From Magnolia sinica (taxonomy: Eukaryota > Streptophyta > Magnoliopsida > Magnoliales > Magnoliaceae), in the NCBI RefSeq assembly GCF_029962835.1, contig NC_080574.1:22108001-22172000 (forward strand): a DNA stretch of 64,000 bases, read 5' to 3'. The first letter of the stretch is position 1. Each line of letters starts with the position of its first letter. The notes under the pieces were generated by a model. That model had not been told where the DNA came from, searched no databases, and saw only the letters and a list, made by a program, of their open reading frames with translations. Positions 11,270 through 22,900 of the stretch are shown in pieces. A program made the translations under genes and the position numbers.

Positions 11270-11921
11270 GGCTGTTAATGGACCAGGCTTATGGTAAGTT
11301 TCAGCCCAGATTTTGAACTGTTTCTAGCCAAGCCATTAGCCTGGGCCTACTTAAAACCTGGTACAACTCGACTCGGTTCAGCCACTAGCAAACCTTAGCT
11401 CGATCCTCGAGCTCGATTGGCCAACTCAGCTCGATTCGATCAGCAGCTCGGGCCAGTTCGAGCCAAAATTGAGCCTCCGTAGCATTTTCTCAAACACATA
11501 ATAGTACACCTTTAATTTCTCGCCGAATGTAAAGTGGCAACATTGATTTACAGGTATTTCATCCAACACTTAGTGGGCAACATAAAAAATCAAAATACAA
11601 ATGTATTTGTTTTATATCTATACCTTCCTTGCCACCAGGCGACACTTCATTGAGTCATTTCATCAAATACTTGCTGAGCAATATTATTATCAAAATAACC
11701 AAGTAACCAAATTGATTCGATCCAAGTTTGATTTGAGTTGGGGTTCGATCTGAGTTGAGTCGAACTCGGGCAAGCTCACACTCTGCTTGAAATTTTTTCA
11801 AGCTCAAAAAATTAACTCAACTTGGCTTGAACTGAATTTCGAACCAAATTGAATTGGGCTTTTTTGAGCTGAGTCAGGTGAGTTAATTGAGCTAACTCAG
11901 TTTATGTACAACTCTAATTAT
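11270..11921. repeat. hAT-like MITE with GCTCGA-rich arms
   Basis: It starts taaggctgttaatgg and ends near gtacaactcta, giving weak terminal inverted similarity. The interior is rich in agctcgattcg and gagttgagtcgaactcgg phrases, typical of plant hAT-type MITEs. No clear target duplication. Confidence 0.4.
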
Positions 11922-11939
11922 AGGTGATGAAAAACTCAT

Positions 11940-12190
11940 AGGGAAGGGAATGTTTATTTACCATCCAACCTGTTGATAAGGTCCAAAGACTTGGATGAAG
12001 ACACACAAAAATATAGCTTAATCCAAAACTTTTGAGGCTCGCATGAAATTCTTAATAGCCAATCACCATTGTTTCTTGTGGTGTGGTCTACTTAGATACG
12101 GTGATCCTAAAAATGACCTATCAAACCGGATGGACAGCCTGGCTGTAAAGAAGCCACAACAAGGTGGGCCCCACAGGGATCCACCGAAGC
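11940..12190. repeat. Family I partial copy: centre and right arm
   Basis: Runs from accatccaacctgttgataag through aatcaccattgtttcttg and tgtggtgtggtctac to gatggacagcctgg and GGTGGGCCCCAC. The left arm is missing. Confidence 0.7.
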
Positions 12191-12579
12191 CGCGTGCAAG
12201 AAAAATCGCCACTATATTTGTACCCATTTATCATTTATTTCCTTTAAATACAGTCTTTTTAATCATTGATTGCGGCCATTGATTTAAACTCAAGATATTT
12301 CAATCTTGAATGTTTTTCAGTCATTAGCCATCAGACGTGTGGCCCACCCCATAAAAAGGTTTGGATCACTGAAATGACTTCAGATCCAACAGCTTTAGTC
12401 CCAGTCTATCTGATGAACGTACCATAGCAGTCCACTAAAGTTACAAACCCGGATGTACGAAATCCGAACCTCTTTTCACGGCACGAGAAATGTCCATCGT
12501 GATTGGCTGACGTACATCCCTTACACAACGGACCACGACGACACTCTGCACTCAGGAATCAGTTTGCACTGGTAAAGCA

Positions 12580-13098
12580 GACGTGAATTGCCTACTGACA
12601 CTGCCAGTAAAGAGCGGCTACTCTGTGCTCTATTGGCCCCACAATCCACGCCGTCCATCCGTTTTTCCAGCGCATTTTACGGCATTATTTCAAAAGTGAG
12701 GTAGATCAAATTCTCAGGTGGACTACACCACAGGAAAAAGTAGTGATTGAATGCTCGCCATTAAAAATTTCTTGAGGGCCACGAAAGTTTTGGATCCAGC
12801 TGAAAATTACGTTTTCCCTTCATCCAGGTCTTGGTAGCCTAATCAACAGGTTGGATGTCAAATAAACATTACAGTGGGCTTTAAGTATGTTTTTAATGGT
12901 TGGCGTTCAATGACCACTGTTTTCCTGTGGTGTGGTCCACCTAAGATTTGGATCTATCTCATTTTTGGGATTCTATCTTAAAATAATTATCCCAAATGGA
13001 TGGAAGGCATGGATTAAACACATATATCAAGTGGAGCCCACAGAGTACCATGCTGCTGGCCATATTAGTACAGCAGTGTCAGTACTCGTTCCGACGTT
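12580..13098. repeat. Family I foldback element, complete copy
   Basis: Left end gacgtgaattgcctactgac with inner left arm ccacgccgtccatcc; centre aaaagttttggatcc to aacaggttggatgtc; right arm ccactgttttcctgtgg and aatggatggaaggcatgg. The right end, read in reverse, gives gagtactgacactgc, matching the left ctactgacactgcc. The shared outer repeat is therefore TACTGACACTGC in this copy. Confidence 0.8.
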
Positions 13099-13117
13099 GG
13101 CACTGCATGCGCAGCGG

Positions 13118-13244
13118 CAGGGCTGTCAACGGCCCAGGCCTGTATTTAGGCCGGGATTTTGAACTGTTTTGGGCCGGACCATAAGGCTGAGCTCATTTAA
13201 AATTCTGATTTTGTAAGCCCGAACCCGGCCCATTGACACCCCTA
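13118..13244. mobile_element. Short hAT-type MITE (127 bp)
   Basis: The ends are inverted: CAGGGCTGTCAACGG at the left, and TAGGGGTGTCAATGG when the right end is read in reverse. Flanking 8-mers CGCAGCGG and CCCAGCAG agree at 6 of 8 positions, consistent with an old 8-bp hAT duplication. It has a GGCC-rich interior. Confidence 0.65.
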
Positions 13245-13252
13245 CCCAGCAG

Positions 13253-13521
13253 GGACGTGGATTGGGTAGTACCTAGGGATAAAAGTCGGGCGGGTTGGGT
13301 CAGGTTGGTGCTCAACCCTAGCCCAACCCAAGGTTCCTATACCTCAACCCTAACCCAACAGGACCCAACCCAACCTTGGGTTGGAAATTCTCAACCCAAG
13401 CCCAACCCAAGCGGGCTCGGTCGGGTTAGTCGGGTTGGTCGGGTGGATACATGCTAGTATTTTCGTTATTACATTCGTCTATTATATTTCAATACACTTA
13501 TTATTTCTATATACTATTTTA

Positions 13522-13560
<39 letters not shown>

Positions 13561-14433
13561 TTTATGGTAAAGAATTTCAATTTCTTTTTTCTAAACAAAC
13601 AATCTAAAATATAAGACAACTACTCGCTTAAATGATGTGTTGTGTGGCATGCAATCTATATGTACCAGTGAAACTCGACGGCACTAGAATTTTTTGTGCC
13701 TTCAACACTGATGATCCACACTCAATTATAATTTAAAAGTAACTTACATATTGATCGGGTTTGGGTTGGGTCAGGCAACCTAAGACCTCAACCCAAGCGT
13801 GACCCAAGTTTTATCAGGTTGGTGTTTGTATAGCCCAACTTTAAGATCGGACTTGATACATCCTGCCTGAGCCCAACCCAATGTCGGGTAGGTCACGGGT
13901 CGGCCGGGTTGAACCCGCCCAACTTTCAGCCCTAGTAGTACCCCTGCCCCTTCCAGCTAGGAGCCAATGAGTGTTCTAAGGAGCCATCCTGATGTATGGG
14001 TTGTATCCACACGGTTCATCCATTTTTCTACATCAATATAGGGTATAAGCCCAAAAATGAGACAATTCAATAGCTCAAGTGCACAACACAGTAGGGATTA
14101 AACACCTGCCATTCAAAAATTTTGGTAGGCCACGGAAGTTTTAGATCAATCTAATATTTATTTTTCCCTTCAATGGGACCTTATGAATAGGTTAGATGGC
14201 AATTAACCATCATAGTGGACCCTAGGAAGGTTTCAACATTGGGTGTCATTACCACCACTGTTTTCTGTGGTGTGGTCTACTTGAACCTTGGATCTGCCTC
14301 ATTTTTGACATCACAATCTGAAATGAAACGTCAAAATGGATGGACCGTACGATAAAACTTATACATCACGGTGGCCCTTGAGAGCCCCTGTCCATTCGTA
14401 GCTAGGTGTGGGGGTAGTAACCAATCGGCGTCC
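13253..14433. repeat. Family I foldback element, complete copy with nested hAT MITE
   Basis: The left end ggacgtggattgggtagtacc and the reverse-read right end ggacgccgattggttactacc match, followed on both sides by a shared agctaggagccaatg-like segment. The inner arms and centre (13975-14385) are typical of the family. A 661-bp hAT-type element sits in the left outer repeat (13274-13934). Flanking 9-mers ACCCAGCAG and GCCCAGCCG agree at 7 of 9 positions, a possible Mutator-like duplication. Confidence 0.8.
13274..13934. mobile_element. hAT-type MITE with perfect 8-bp target duplication
   Basis: GTAGTACC flanks both sides (13266-13273 and 13935-13942). The left end TAGGGATAAAAGTCGGGCG and the reverse-read right end TAGGGCTGAAAGTTGGGCG form inverted repeats. 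The interior has GGGTTGGGT-rich arms and an AT microsatellite near 13528-13556. It is non-coding, so non-autonomous. Confidence 0.85.
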
Positions 14434-14442
14434 GCCCAGCCG

Positions 14443-14849
14443 CAGGGGTGGCAATGGGCAAGGTTTGGGCTGAGTTAGGGTTGGGCATAATCTGCCTGTG
14501 GGACCGAAGGCAACCTAAGCCTATCATGGGCCTAGCACTGCAGGCCTAAGCCTGAGCATTGAAAATGTACTCAACTCATTTGTTGCTCTAGTGGGCCACA
14601 CGTGCATAAAGAAATAGAAACTTCAGAGGAATAAACAAGCGTTGCCTAACCTTGAATTAGAATAGCATATTTGTAGGATACGACACATATATGAGTTAGG
14701 CTAAACTCTTGAGCCCAAGCTCAGCTTGAAACTTGATTGGGCCATGCATGTGATACCCAATGGACTAAGCTAGTAAATCAAAGCCCAGTCCTCAGATGGG
14801 TTTTGCTTGTCGGCCAGGCAGGATGCTCAACTCATTGCCACCCTTCCTG
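14443..14849. mobile_element. hAT-like MITE
   Basis: The left end caggggtggcaatggg and the reverse-read right end caggaagggtggcaatga are inverted repeats. The interior has ggcctaagcctg-type phrases and no coding capacity. No clear target duplication. Confidence 0.6.
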
Positions 14850-15349
14850 TTAAATATACCACTGTTGGCTAGTTTGATATTGCACCATGGCATTTGTAGT
14901 CCAAGATCCAATGGTGAGGATTGTACAGTAGATGTTGAAACATAAAAATATGGAATCTCTGATGACGAGTTACATGCGTATGTCAGATGTAAAGCCAATA
15001 ATAAAAATATAAGATTTCCCAAGTAAAATTATCATTTTACCATTTTCATAAAAGACCTATATATGTCAACATACGGAGCTTTTTCAATGGCCACGTCAAA
15101 GATTACAAGATATTCCTATAATCAAGAGTTTATAGGCAAATGGTGTTCCACATAGAATAGACCCAATTGATACATCACCCTATCGTGTGTGTAGCAGAGA
15201 AATGGCTCTACCACCATGCGCTAGTGTCATATGGGAGAATTGTACCCACAATCAAAACCCATAGCAATGTATTGTGCCCAGTTTCGCACCAGCGTGCATC
15301 TTAAATGATGGTCTAAGAAATTTATGGTTTGGATCATATGTTATGAGGT

Positions 15350-15500
15350 AGGCCGCAACCTGGGTTCAGGTTGAGCACAGTCACATATGTTTGGGTTGAA
15401 TTGTGTCGATTCAAGTTGAGTCGGGTTAGGTTTGGGTTGAGGAATGGTCAGGTTGAGTCGTGGAATGGGTCATCAGAGATTGGGTTAGTCTCAAATTCAC
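15350..15500. repeat. GGGTTGAG-rich degenerate repeat
   Basis: Phrases ggttgagtcggg and gggttgaggaatgg recur. It resembles the interior of the hAT-type MITE at 13274 but lacks recognisable ends. Confidence 0.35.
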
Positions 15501-18460
15501 CCAGACAATGGTGGGAAACTTTTATTAAATGAGTGATTTTGTATGTGGAAGAATGTTTGGTGGCTCACATTCAAATCCAAGATTCAAAGGCCAGGTTGTC
15601 GTTGAAGAATAACTATAAGATCATAGCTTCTATATGGTAATAATGATTAATGAATACATGAACGAATCAACCTAAAGATGCAATCTAGAGGTGGAAACTA
15701 AGCCACTGCAGAGTAGTGTGGTGCAACGACACCATTCCTATCAAAAACCCTCCCCAACATGTCTTGGGAGCACAACACTTAGAATTTGTATATGTGGCAC
15801 ATATTAAATTAAATTAAACCCACTATTGCAAAAGTCCTAGTCCCAAAATTACACTGGTTTAATAATTTTAGCATCTGATTGGTGGACGCTTGTTTGTAGA
15901 AATTGGACCATTGGATATTCTTCTTTTTAACAGTGCCATAAATGTCCACAAATCTCATAGTTAGATGATAAAATAATCTTCACTTTTTGTTAATTCGTAA
16001 CTTCGGACAGCATGCAGATTCTAATTTTTATGCATCACTGTCTATTGTCGAAGCTTCAGTTCCTTATTACTTTTGCCTGATGAGAAATCTACAGAGCCAT
16101 GTAACTAAGAAGAAAAAAGGAAGAGATTTTACATAAAAGTTTCTTGAATTCATTACCCTTATTGTTTTTCTTTAAAAGAGGCAAAAAATTTTAAGGCCCA
16201 CATGGTACGTGTGTCAAATCCAACCTGTAAACACATACACCAATCCATAATAACCAGCTGCAAGTGAAGTTTGATAATTTTAAGTGGTATATGTTACTTT
16301 TTATCTTATGTCGATCAAAGTTTTGGTTATTCTGAACGTCATGGCAGATTATATTTATTGGAAAGGTTGGATTTCATACCAATGTCACATGGTCTCCATA
16401 ATTGTCTATATCACTACCCCCATGCTTTTACAAGTGGAGAGTTGGCTCTAACCATGGACACATGAATTTCTCAGAGACCATTAAACAAACATTCCTTCAT
16501 TGTCGTCGTTTTCTATGGTTCCTAGTATTCTTTCTCATTTAGATGGCTACAAGTGACTTACCTGTATCGCAGGTATTGTTTGGATGTAAATTTTTACTTG
16601 TGAGTTACAACCTGCAAGTCACTTATAATTGAAAGATGACATTTGAAAACATGCCAAAACCTTGTGTTTTCTCCTACAGGTAAGAGAGATACTCTTGCTA
16701 ACGGTTATTTTAAAAACTTTGTAATTGCTTGTTCTTTTTTTGTTATCTTTGTGTTTGATTAGTTTTGAGGTTACTTTCACGCCCATTAAGGGATTTCAAT
16801 GCCCAACATCTTTCTCCCCCTGAACTTGAGCCGTTTAATTTGGTTTTTCGTAATAATTTGAATTATTTATTCAACGAGTCTTCCCTTAGACAATCAAAGG
16901 GATGCACAAGTCTTCCCTTAGACAATCAAAGGGATGCACAAAAAAATTCCCTAACTAAATATTTTAAACCTTTAATTATACAAAGGGTACAATGGCTTTT
17001 CATGTTCAAAGCAGACTACCCGAGTTTGGATTGAAATAATGCGAATGAGTGCTTTTATTCATCGACTTTTCACCATGGAAGGTGCGGCTCCTCACCTGGA
17101 TAATTTGGATAATTGGAAGATGGCCCATATTCAAGGGCTGAAATCCGGATGCATGTATTGCAATAGGCGGGGATGTGTTTGAGCAATCCTCTTTGCTCTA
17201 TTCAGGTGTAGACTTGAGTTGAATTGAGAAGTGCCCATGTATACTTTATTCCCTAAAATCTTTCCCAAGCAGAAAGTCATAGTATATTTCCCCCACACAA
17301 TGACAACTAAGATCCATTAATTAAGAGCCACTCAAAATCATGCAGTTGAAAAAGACTTGTAAACTTTAAATTATAAAAATCTCCAAGGATCCTATGCATG
17401 ACCAAGAGATGGGGTCACATGGTCCCCTCTCGATTTCAACCTCGCCCTCAAGATTTTTTTAGTTTTCACCCACATTCTACACAAATTTTCTTGTTGCGAG
17501 GGTAAATAAGTGATGAGAAGTAAGAGTTGTTGAGTTTTGCAATGATGGTTGGGGATGAATTCTTGGTCATTATTATAACATAGTTGTCTCCCACCCACAA
17601 TTGTTGCATCTCCATGATTGCAAAATATTTTGTTGGCTCATTATCTTAGCTAACACATTGTTATACATGGAATCTTTGCCGGATGATGTTACGACCTTAA
17701 TGGTTTGATAACCTAACTTGACGTGTTTCACCAATTCTAAGGCTTTAAGTGTATTAGTTAAAAGCTGCCTGGTGCATGGCATTAAATTGAATTAAGTTGC
17801 ATGGAATTGCATTTGGTCAGATATAAATATCCGGCTGAAGCTTGAAAACAACAAAAAAGATTAGATCAATCCCAGTATCATATATTTCAGGGCCAACGGT
17901 GAATATTTGTAGCTAATATGTTTGTTGGCTCCACATTGATGCATGTGTTTTATCCACCTCATACATTCCTATGTGCCCTTTACACGTAACATTCAAGTTG
18001 CATATGCATACATGACTCACAGGATTCTAAAATATAATCCAATGATTACAATTCTATGGCTCACCAATGGCTTCACTTAATATTTTGTATTTCTTAATTG
18101 AAAATTTTAATCGCAAATGTGGGATTGGACGTTATCCAATAATACTGTTAATTCCATCTAATGCCAAACAACTCTTAGATTCTTAACAATTGAGATAAAA
18201 GCTAGCACCATGTCGCCTGTTAGAGTCATATAGGCCAATTATGCTAGATTAACTTGATGGTGAAATCTTCTTAAGTCTTCACTGAAAGGATTATTTCATA
18301 ACTCAAATGGGCGCCCTATTAGAGTATTGAATGGGTCTGATTTTTGTGGTCAATTTAAAAAAAAGGGTAATGCAGCTGATGAACAGGGTCGATTTTATGC
18401 ACGTTAGGTCGTTTCTACGTAATTATGCCCGGTAAGCATTTTCCTTCCGATACTCCATAC
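15500..18460. other. No gene recognised
   Basis: AT-rich sequence with only short frames. The longest (about 16765-17034) contains a 32-bp tandem duplication and no recognisable domain. Confidence 0.5.
16878..16941. repeat. 32-bp tandem duplication
   Basis: The unit GTCTTCCCTTAGACAATC... occurs twice in direct succession with no visible mismatch, indicating a recent slippage or repair event. Confidence 0.9.
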
Positions 18461-18470
18461 TGTGTATATG

Positions 18471-18949
18471 GGACGCGGTTTGGCTGCTGACACTGCCCAT
18501 CGGTGCTGAGGTACGTATTTCATCCATACTGTCCATACATTTTTCCATATCATTGTATGGCATGAGCTTAAATATGAGATAGATATAAATCTCAAGTGAA
18601 CCCCTTCACAGGAAATAATGTTAATTGAACGGCCACCATTAAAAACTTATTAGGGCCACAAAAGTTTCAAGTCCTGGAACAAGTTTATATTTATTTTTTG
18701 CATTTATACATACAGGTACAGATCTAGTCAACAGGTTGGATATCAAATAAACGTTATGGTGGGCCCCAAGAGGTTTTTAACAATGGAAATTCAATGCCCA
18801 TCGGTCCACCTGAGTTTTAGATGATTCTGATTTTTTGTATCAATCCGTAAAATGATCTGGAAAAATGGATGGACGGAATTGATAAAACACATACATCATT
18901 ATCCCTCACAGCACCGACTACTGGCAGCATAACTAACTAAACTGCGTCC
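18471..18949. repeat. Family I foldback element, complete copy
   Basis: Left end ggacgcggtttgg; reverse-read right end ggacgcagtttag. Both are followed by a match ending in tcggtgctg. The arms (gtccatacatttttcc and aaaaatggatggacgg) and the centre cacaaaagtttcaag ... caacaggttggatatc are in the same orientation as the copies at 12580 and 13253. Confidence 0.8.
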
Positions 18950-19073
18950 GTACACATGACCGTGTGCAGGCTATGGACAACCGTAGTCACGCAGCGTATC
19001 GATCTCTTCTACTACCAGAATCTAATGGGTAAGAACCGGAGAGAAGTGGGGGATTGCATGGGAAAAAAGGGGG

Positions 19074-19592
19074 GGACGCGGATTAGATACTGGACAGGTT
19101 GGGTAGCGAGACTTGCTACTGAAGTGACGTCACCAACTTCCGTGGGCCTAACCATGATGCATGTTTTGTATCCACACCGTTCATCCATTTGGAGAGATTA
19201 TATTAGGCATAATCCAATGAATGAGTTAGATCCAAAGCTCTAGTGGACCCCACCACAGAAAACAGTGGGGAGAGTGACACCCACCGTTAAAAAGTTCCAA
19301 GGGCCACAAAAGTTTTCCATCAAGCTGATATTTGTTTTTTCCCTTCTTTCATGTCTGTTTTAACACATAAACAGGTTGGATCTCAGATAAACATCATGGT
19401 GGACCTTCGGAAGGTTTCAACGGTGGGCACCACTCTCTCCATTGTTTTATGTGGTGGGGTTCACTCCAACCTTGGATCTACTTCATGCTTTGAATCATGC
19501 CCTAAAATGATCTCTCAAAATGTACGAACGGGGTGGATACAAAACATACATCATGGTGGGGCCCAAATAACTTGGTGACGTCACTTCAGTAG
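19074..19592. repeat. Family I foldback element just upstream of the MPH1-like gene
   Basis: It opens with ggacgcggattag (19074). The near-perfect inverted repeat CTACTGAAGTGACGTCACC lies at 19117-19135, with its partner at 19574-19592. Inner arms, the forward-oriented centre and GGTGGGGCCCA are all present. The right end lies about 220 bp before the ATG of the next gene, and the outermost right end seems lost there. Confidence 0.8.
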
Positions 19593-19735
19593 GAGCCATT
19601 GTTTTATGTGGTGGGAGTGCAGAGCTTGCGACACGTTGCACACACGAAATCCATTCAAAACCAACCTCAAAACCCAACCCAAAGGTCTCCTTCTCTGCGA
19701 AACAGAGAAGAAAAAGCAGTAGAAAAAAGGAAAAA

Positions 19736-19760
19736 AAATATATATATATAAATAAAACCT
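19736..19760 (+). promoter_or_regulatory. Candidate TATA region of the MPH1-like gene
   Basis: AAATATATATATATAAATAAAA lies about 55-75 bp before the ATG. It fits a TATA element with a short 5' leader, but the tract is also plain AT-rich, so the call is tentative. Confidence 0.35.
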
Positions 19761-19812
19761 TCCTTACTTTGCCCTCCAAATTCTTCATATTCACTGATAT
19801 ATATATTCTTCA

Positions 19813-19989
19813 ATGGCTTGTGCTTCTCAGTCCATGATTTCTGCAAACACATGTGCATTCCCTTGTCATAGGATTCTGAAAAAATATCAAAAGGCGAGGA
19901 CAAACACTACTGGTCTTTTCTCTGTTAGAGCTTCCACTGACTCAGAAGAATCTGACTGCAATGTGGAAGAATGTGCTCCAGATAAAGAG
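19813..19989 (+). CDS. MPH1: MPH1-like gene, exon 1
   Basis: 59 codons from ATG 19813 to GAG. The donor follows at 19990 (gag|gtgaag). The start is the first ATG after the AT-rich leader and gives a transit-peptide-like N-terminus ([18 protein letters not shown]). Confidence 0.75.
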
Positions 19990-22900
19990 GTGAAGTGAAA
20001 TTTCTTTCTCTTTTCATTGAATTTGAATTGGGTCTCCTTTAATTTCATCTGTCCCCCATTTTTAGCATTATTTGAACTTTTTGTTGGATTTTCTTTGTCT
20101 TGTTCGGGTGTATGTCACTTATTTTTGGGTTTGAATTGGTTATTCTTGAATTATTTCATAAATTAGAAATGGGTCTTCTTCTATTGTTTGTTTACTGCTT
20201 ATATGATTTTTTTTTTTAAACATCGCTAATTGGTGGGTGTTTTTTTTTTTTAAATTTATAATTTCTAGAATTTGAATAGGTTATTATTATTATTATTTTT
20301 TAAATAAATGTGATTATCATATTCAATCTATCATGGGCCTTCCCGTTGATCTGGCGAGTCATCAAATGGGTAGGAAATATCCTAATAATTTTAGCAATTG
20401 GATAGTGTGGGCCTTCCAATCTTTTTGAGCTTTTCCCATTGAATGTGCATCGCTACTTATATTTTTGCTGAACATTTTCTCAATTGTCCATTTTCAAGCC
20501 GTGGGCTAGATGGCTACCATATTCACGCATCTTTATAGCAATTATATCAATAGGACGTGTTCTTATTAAGCAGTTCGAACCAGTAGGAATTTTTCCTGAT
20601 ATTCCAGTGGGTCATGAGTAGTTTTAGTTCCTTCTCCAACTGTACCTGAGGGTGCTTTTGGTTGCATAAAATATCATGATATTTATTTTCCTATTTTTTT
20701 CGCCATGAAGAAATATGTGGTCAATCTTCTTTTCTGCCTCTCTCTCTCTCTCTCTCTCTCTGAGCTTGTTTCCAACCTCATGGTTGCGTTTGGATGTTTG
20801 GAATTGAATTTAAAGTAGCTAGTTCGATAGAGAGGAAATAACCAAAATGCAATTACCTTCCTTGGTATTCACAATGCTTCAGCAGCCTTCATATTTTAAT
20901 TATGTTCCTCTCAATTTCAGCATGAAGGTTACATGATTGCCATTGGTGCCTATTCGATGGATATTAGTCCTGAGGAAGGCAATTACGAATTCATCATTTC
21001 CACTATGCAGAACTAATATCTCAATTCTATTCAATTAATGCATCCAAACACATTGCAAGTTAGAAATAACCGCCAACTTCTATGAATTCTATTATCGAAA
21101 GTTTATGCATTTTGCGAAACAAATCTCACTGTAGCTGTTAGTTGTAATACATGGAAATGCTCATATAGCCAGTAGCTGAAGTTGTTACCTGGTGTTGATT
21201 TATGCTCTTTTATCTTTCCAACTTGTAGCGACCATTTCTTTTCATTGATTTTGCTGACAGGTTCTGATTTTTCTGTCAACTTGCTAAGAGAATCCAAATA
21301 TTTCACCCCATTTGAAGTGAAGTTACATGGTTATTGGCAGTGTTACTGTGTTTAGAATCTCAATCAAGTACTGTGAGAACTCATTAAATTGGCTGGAGTT
21401 GGTTGAAACTTGGGTCAAGTTATCTTCAGGGCCCATTTGGATGCACCCTTAAAAGGTGGTTTTGACACCTAAACTCTGCTTTCAGCCAAACCCCTTTCCT
21501 GCGTGCGTTTGGATGCACTTTCACAACCCCTATTTGATTCCCCTCCCAACAAAATAGGCACTAAATAGCCCACTCGCCAAAAACCAATTGGATTGGTTTT
21601 CGGCAAGTTGACGTTATGGACCTGCATGTGGAAACTCCCCTTTGCAGCAGTTGCATCCAAATGGGCTAAACACAGTTTTTCTTAAAATCAAATGCTTGGT
21701 TTCGTACTTGTAAATTTGATCAAGCACTTGAACTCTGTCGGGTAATTGAAAAACTCAAATGAGCACTGCAAAACTTAAATCGAATGTTCAAAGAACTCAG
21801 GTACTCAGGAAACTTGAAAATTCAAGATACACAAGTCTTTTAAACTTGAAATCTCGATTAAGTACTTGACTGAGTTTGAAGACGACTTTGACTAGTATCA
21901 CATTTTTTAGACTCAAGCCTTTAATTTAAAACCTGGCCACTGCAGGTAGCTTAGCTCCCTTGTTCCTGTTTACTTTGTAAATGTGCTTTTCATGTAGTAA
22001 TCATGGTTCACTTCAAGTTCCATAAATAAATTGTAAATGTGCTTTTTGTAGTAATTGTGCAATGAGTTTTAGTTGACACGGGTCTCTTCCAATTACTGGA
22101 GCTGAGTACCCAATCTAAAACTCAAATTATAGAATCTATGATGTTAAAATTGTATAACACTCTAGAGATACAAAATTGATAAGCCAACCCTTTTGCGGGA
22201 GGAAAACCAACAATTTCACTAAACAAGAAATCCTGCGTGAGATTTCAAACCAAATCCTGGTATTTATGAAACGACCCAAAACTCCCCCATAATATCAACA
22301 CTCACCCATGGTAATTGCTACAAAACCCAAATACATGAAGCGTTCCAAAAATACACTTGTTACATTCCAGCCAATTTTGAATGTCTTGAGTCCAACTGAA
22401 TCTCCTTATTTCTCTCTATTTCTCACCAGTTTCCCATTGCATTGTTAGATATTATAAATGAAGCATGCTTTATAGGAATGGGAATTTTTGTTCAAAGATG
22501 TTACAAATCTAATTTTAAGTTTATCTGATTTCTCCTGTCATCGGCCTAGATTTTAACTCTGCATTTGCAGTTAGACTTGCATTAATAAATGGAAGTGAAT
22601 TGATGGTCTTTCTATGAAATATAGGTTGGGAAGGTGAGCATGGAGTGGCTGGCTGTGGAGAAGACGAGAGTGGTTGGAACTTTCCCACCACGCAAGAAGG
22701 GTTGGACCGGCTATGTTGAGAAGGACACTGCTGGACAGACGAACATTTACTCTGTCGAGGTTGGTAGTTTCAGCTCATTAAATATCCCACCTTATCAGCT
22801 CACATATAATGAAATTCAATGGACAAGGATGTAGCTCAACCCTCGGCCACGATTGTTTATCTGATGCAGCATTATCTCCAAAGTCCAAATCCTTTGTTCC

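Noticed and set aside
16765-17034. 89-codon open frame as a possible small gene
   Set aside because: No recognisable domain; part of it is a 32-bp tandem duplication and there is no splice or promoter context.
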